DNA of 64,000 nucleotides from G963702155 sp963702155. GTDB taxonomy: Bacteria > Pseudomonadota > Alphaproteobacteria > Micavibrionales > Micavibrionaceae. Shown piece after piece: positions 63,079 to 64,000 of the stretch; the first letter of the stretch is position 1, and every line of letters starts with the position of its first letter. Made by a program: the position numbers and the translations under genes. The stretch is taken from NCBI GenBank assembly GCA_963702155.1, contig OY969717.1, positions 682,001 through 746,000 of the forward strand. The letters run 5' to 3'. Under the pieces are notes generated by a model that made no database searches, was not told the DNA's origin, and worked only from the letters and a program-made list of their open reading frames with translations.

Positions 63079-63879
63079 TCATGACAAAGAATGATGAGGA
63101 CTTGCATTCTGTGCTGTTACAACAGTACCCCTTCTATTGGGTAAATCGGTCGCTTTTACACGGTAATGAACCCCATTATTTAGCTTAAATTCTATTTTTC
63201 CGCTCAAGGTCATCATAAATTCTTTGATATACTCATAACGCGGATCTTTATCATTGATATTTTCTTGCTAAATCATAAGCTCGAACGCATCATAAGACCG
63301 CAAACCTTTTACAAATTTGGACGCTAAAATAGGATAAGCCCTTAAGTAATGGTCACTTGCAAAAACAAGTCTTTTCTCTGCATCAAATATGAGCATAGAA
63401 ACCGGTGAAACGGCCAAGGCATCACGAAAACGTTTAAATTCTTCTTCTTGGATTTTCTGCTTTATGCGTGCCCTACCCCGAACGATTCTTTGCAAAAGAT
63501 AGTTTTCAAAAGCCTTATTGTGCATATCATCCATATCAAGACTGTCATCGTAGCCCTCTCCAACCAGAGAAATTTTACAATTTTTATAAGATTCATTGGA
63601 TGTTCGGCAGTCAATTGAAACTATGTCCGCAACAATGTTCTTATTATTTTTTAATACTCTGACATAGTCATAAACTTGTTCTATTTTGTCATTATCATAA
63701 ATACAAATAATGATTAAAGCGCTGTTTTCTGAAGCCTGCGTAAGAGTATCAAGATCAGGCGGCATTAAAGTTCTAACCTGATATTTTTTTAAAATAGCTG
63801 CAATATTAGGCAATGTATTCTTATTATCACTTGAAAAAATTGTTACAAGCGCGTTAGAAACAAGCTGGAATAGATGCAT
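63079..63879 (-). pseudogene. Response-regulator/PAS-like protein split by amber codon
   Basis: The frame from 63879 runs 203 codons to a TAG (63268-63270), ending in a PAS-like domain (SPVSMLIFDAEKRLVFASDHYLRAYP). The same frame is then open for 62 more codons (QENINDKDPRYEYIKEF..., VHYRVKATDLPNRRG), which continues the PAS fold normally. So the amber codon truncates a 267-codon gene. The N-terminal part looks like a receiver-like domain (DLDTLTQASENSALIIICIYDN). Sequence error, mutation or suppression remain possible. Confidence 0.6.
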
Positions 63880-64000
63880 TGACAGGTACTCTTTTTAATT
63901 TTTTACAGTACTCATAATACTATTTCTTGACAGAAAACGCCACTCGTGTATAAATCCATCATTCTAATACAATATTTTTAAATGCGATTTTGTGATTACA

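Noticed and set aside
1..64000. Stop-codon reassignment to explain the interrupted genes
   Set aside because: The interrupting codons are TGA, TAA and TAG in different genes, and other genes use all three as ordinary stops (many ATGA overlaps).
1..64000. CRISPR array
   Set aside because: No regularly spaced short repeats with unique spacers were seen; the four-copy element is irregular and gene-linked.

Overview
The window looks like chromosome of an alphaproteobacterium carrying a tailed-phage prophage. This rests on the tmk-holB-metG-tatD-MBL gene order, the serine-recombinase cassette with DUF2924/DUF3489 genes, and a GTTC-N7-GTTC box of the alphaproteobacterial LexA type. Micavibrio- or Rhodospirillales-like lineages are possible, but I cannot fix the genus. 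By eye the prophage is richer in G+C than the right-hand chromosomal part; I did not compute this.

Layout. About 0.1-45.1 kb is prophage, and its left end may lie outside the window. Bases 132-800 (+) hold a DUF6602-type nuclease-like gene. Bases 797-26402 (-) are one long late region, read from right to left: lambda-type large terminase, gpW-like joiner, portal, S49 protease/scaffold, decoration protein, Mu gpT-type capsid, connector genes, tail tube, chaperone, tape measure, tail-tip genes, tail fibre/spike, a lysis cassette (lysozyme-like, holin-like, Rz/Rz1 spanins) and a large two-esterase tail protein. Bases 26.4-27.9 kb (+) are short cassettes, each preceded by a repeated 32-bp element; DUF3489 is the first. 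Bases 27.9-42.0 kb (-) are the early region: two DNA methyltransferases (one overprinted by a second long reading frame), a HTH + RNA-polymerase alpha-CTD-like protein, small terminase, RuvC-like nuclease, primase-helicase, Cas4-like nuclease, SF2 helicase, SSB-like protein and a Sak4-like ATPase. Bases 42.0-45.1 kb (+) are the recombination module: DUF2924, a resolvase-like protein lacking the catalytic serine, and a large serine integrase. A divergent control region in front of it carries a perfect LexA-type box and two perfect DnaA boxes.

From about 45.2 kb the sequence is chromosome: a membrane protein of unclear origin, tRNA-Ser(UGA), a small K+-channel-like protein, cell-wall genes (MltB-type transglycosylase, RlpA, PBP5-like carboxypeptidase), then tmk, holB, metG, tatD and an MBL hydrolase in a tight run. 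After that come a 1515-residue secreted beta-helix protein (probably a polysaccharide lyase), an SGNH/CE12-like esterase, a CPBP-family membrane protein and two unknowns, one split by an amber codon.

Several late genes are broken. The tailspike has two frameshifts, the lysozyme-like gene one, and one tail gene one; all fit single-base insertions. The tail-tip gene has an in-frame TAA. The prophage is therefore either decaying or affected by assembly errors. The most unusual signals are the dual-coded methyltransferase locus, the four-copy CTGGACTT-N12-AAGCGTYCATGG element, the inactive resolvase paralogue coupled to the integrase, the alpha-CTD-like regulator, and the GTTGGGG-rich inverted cluster after the primase-helicase.
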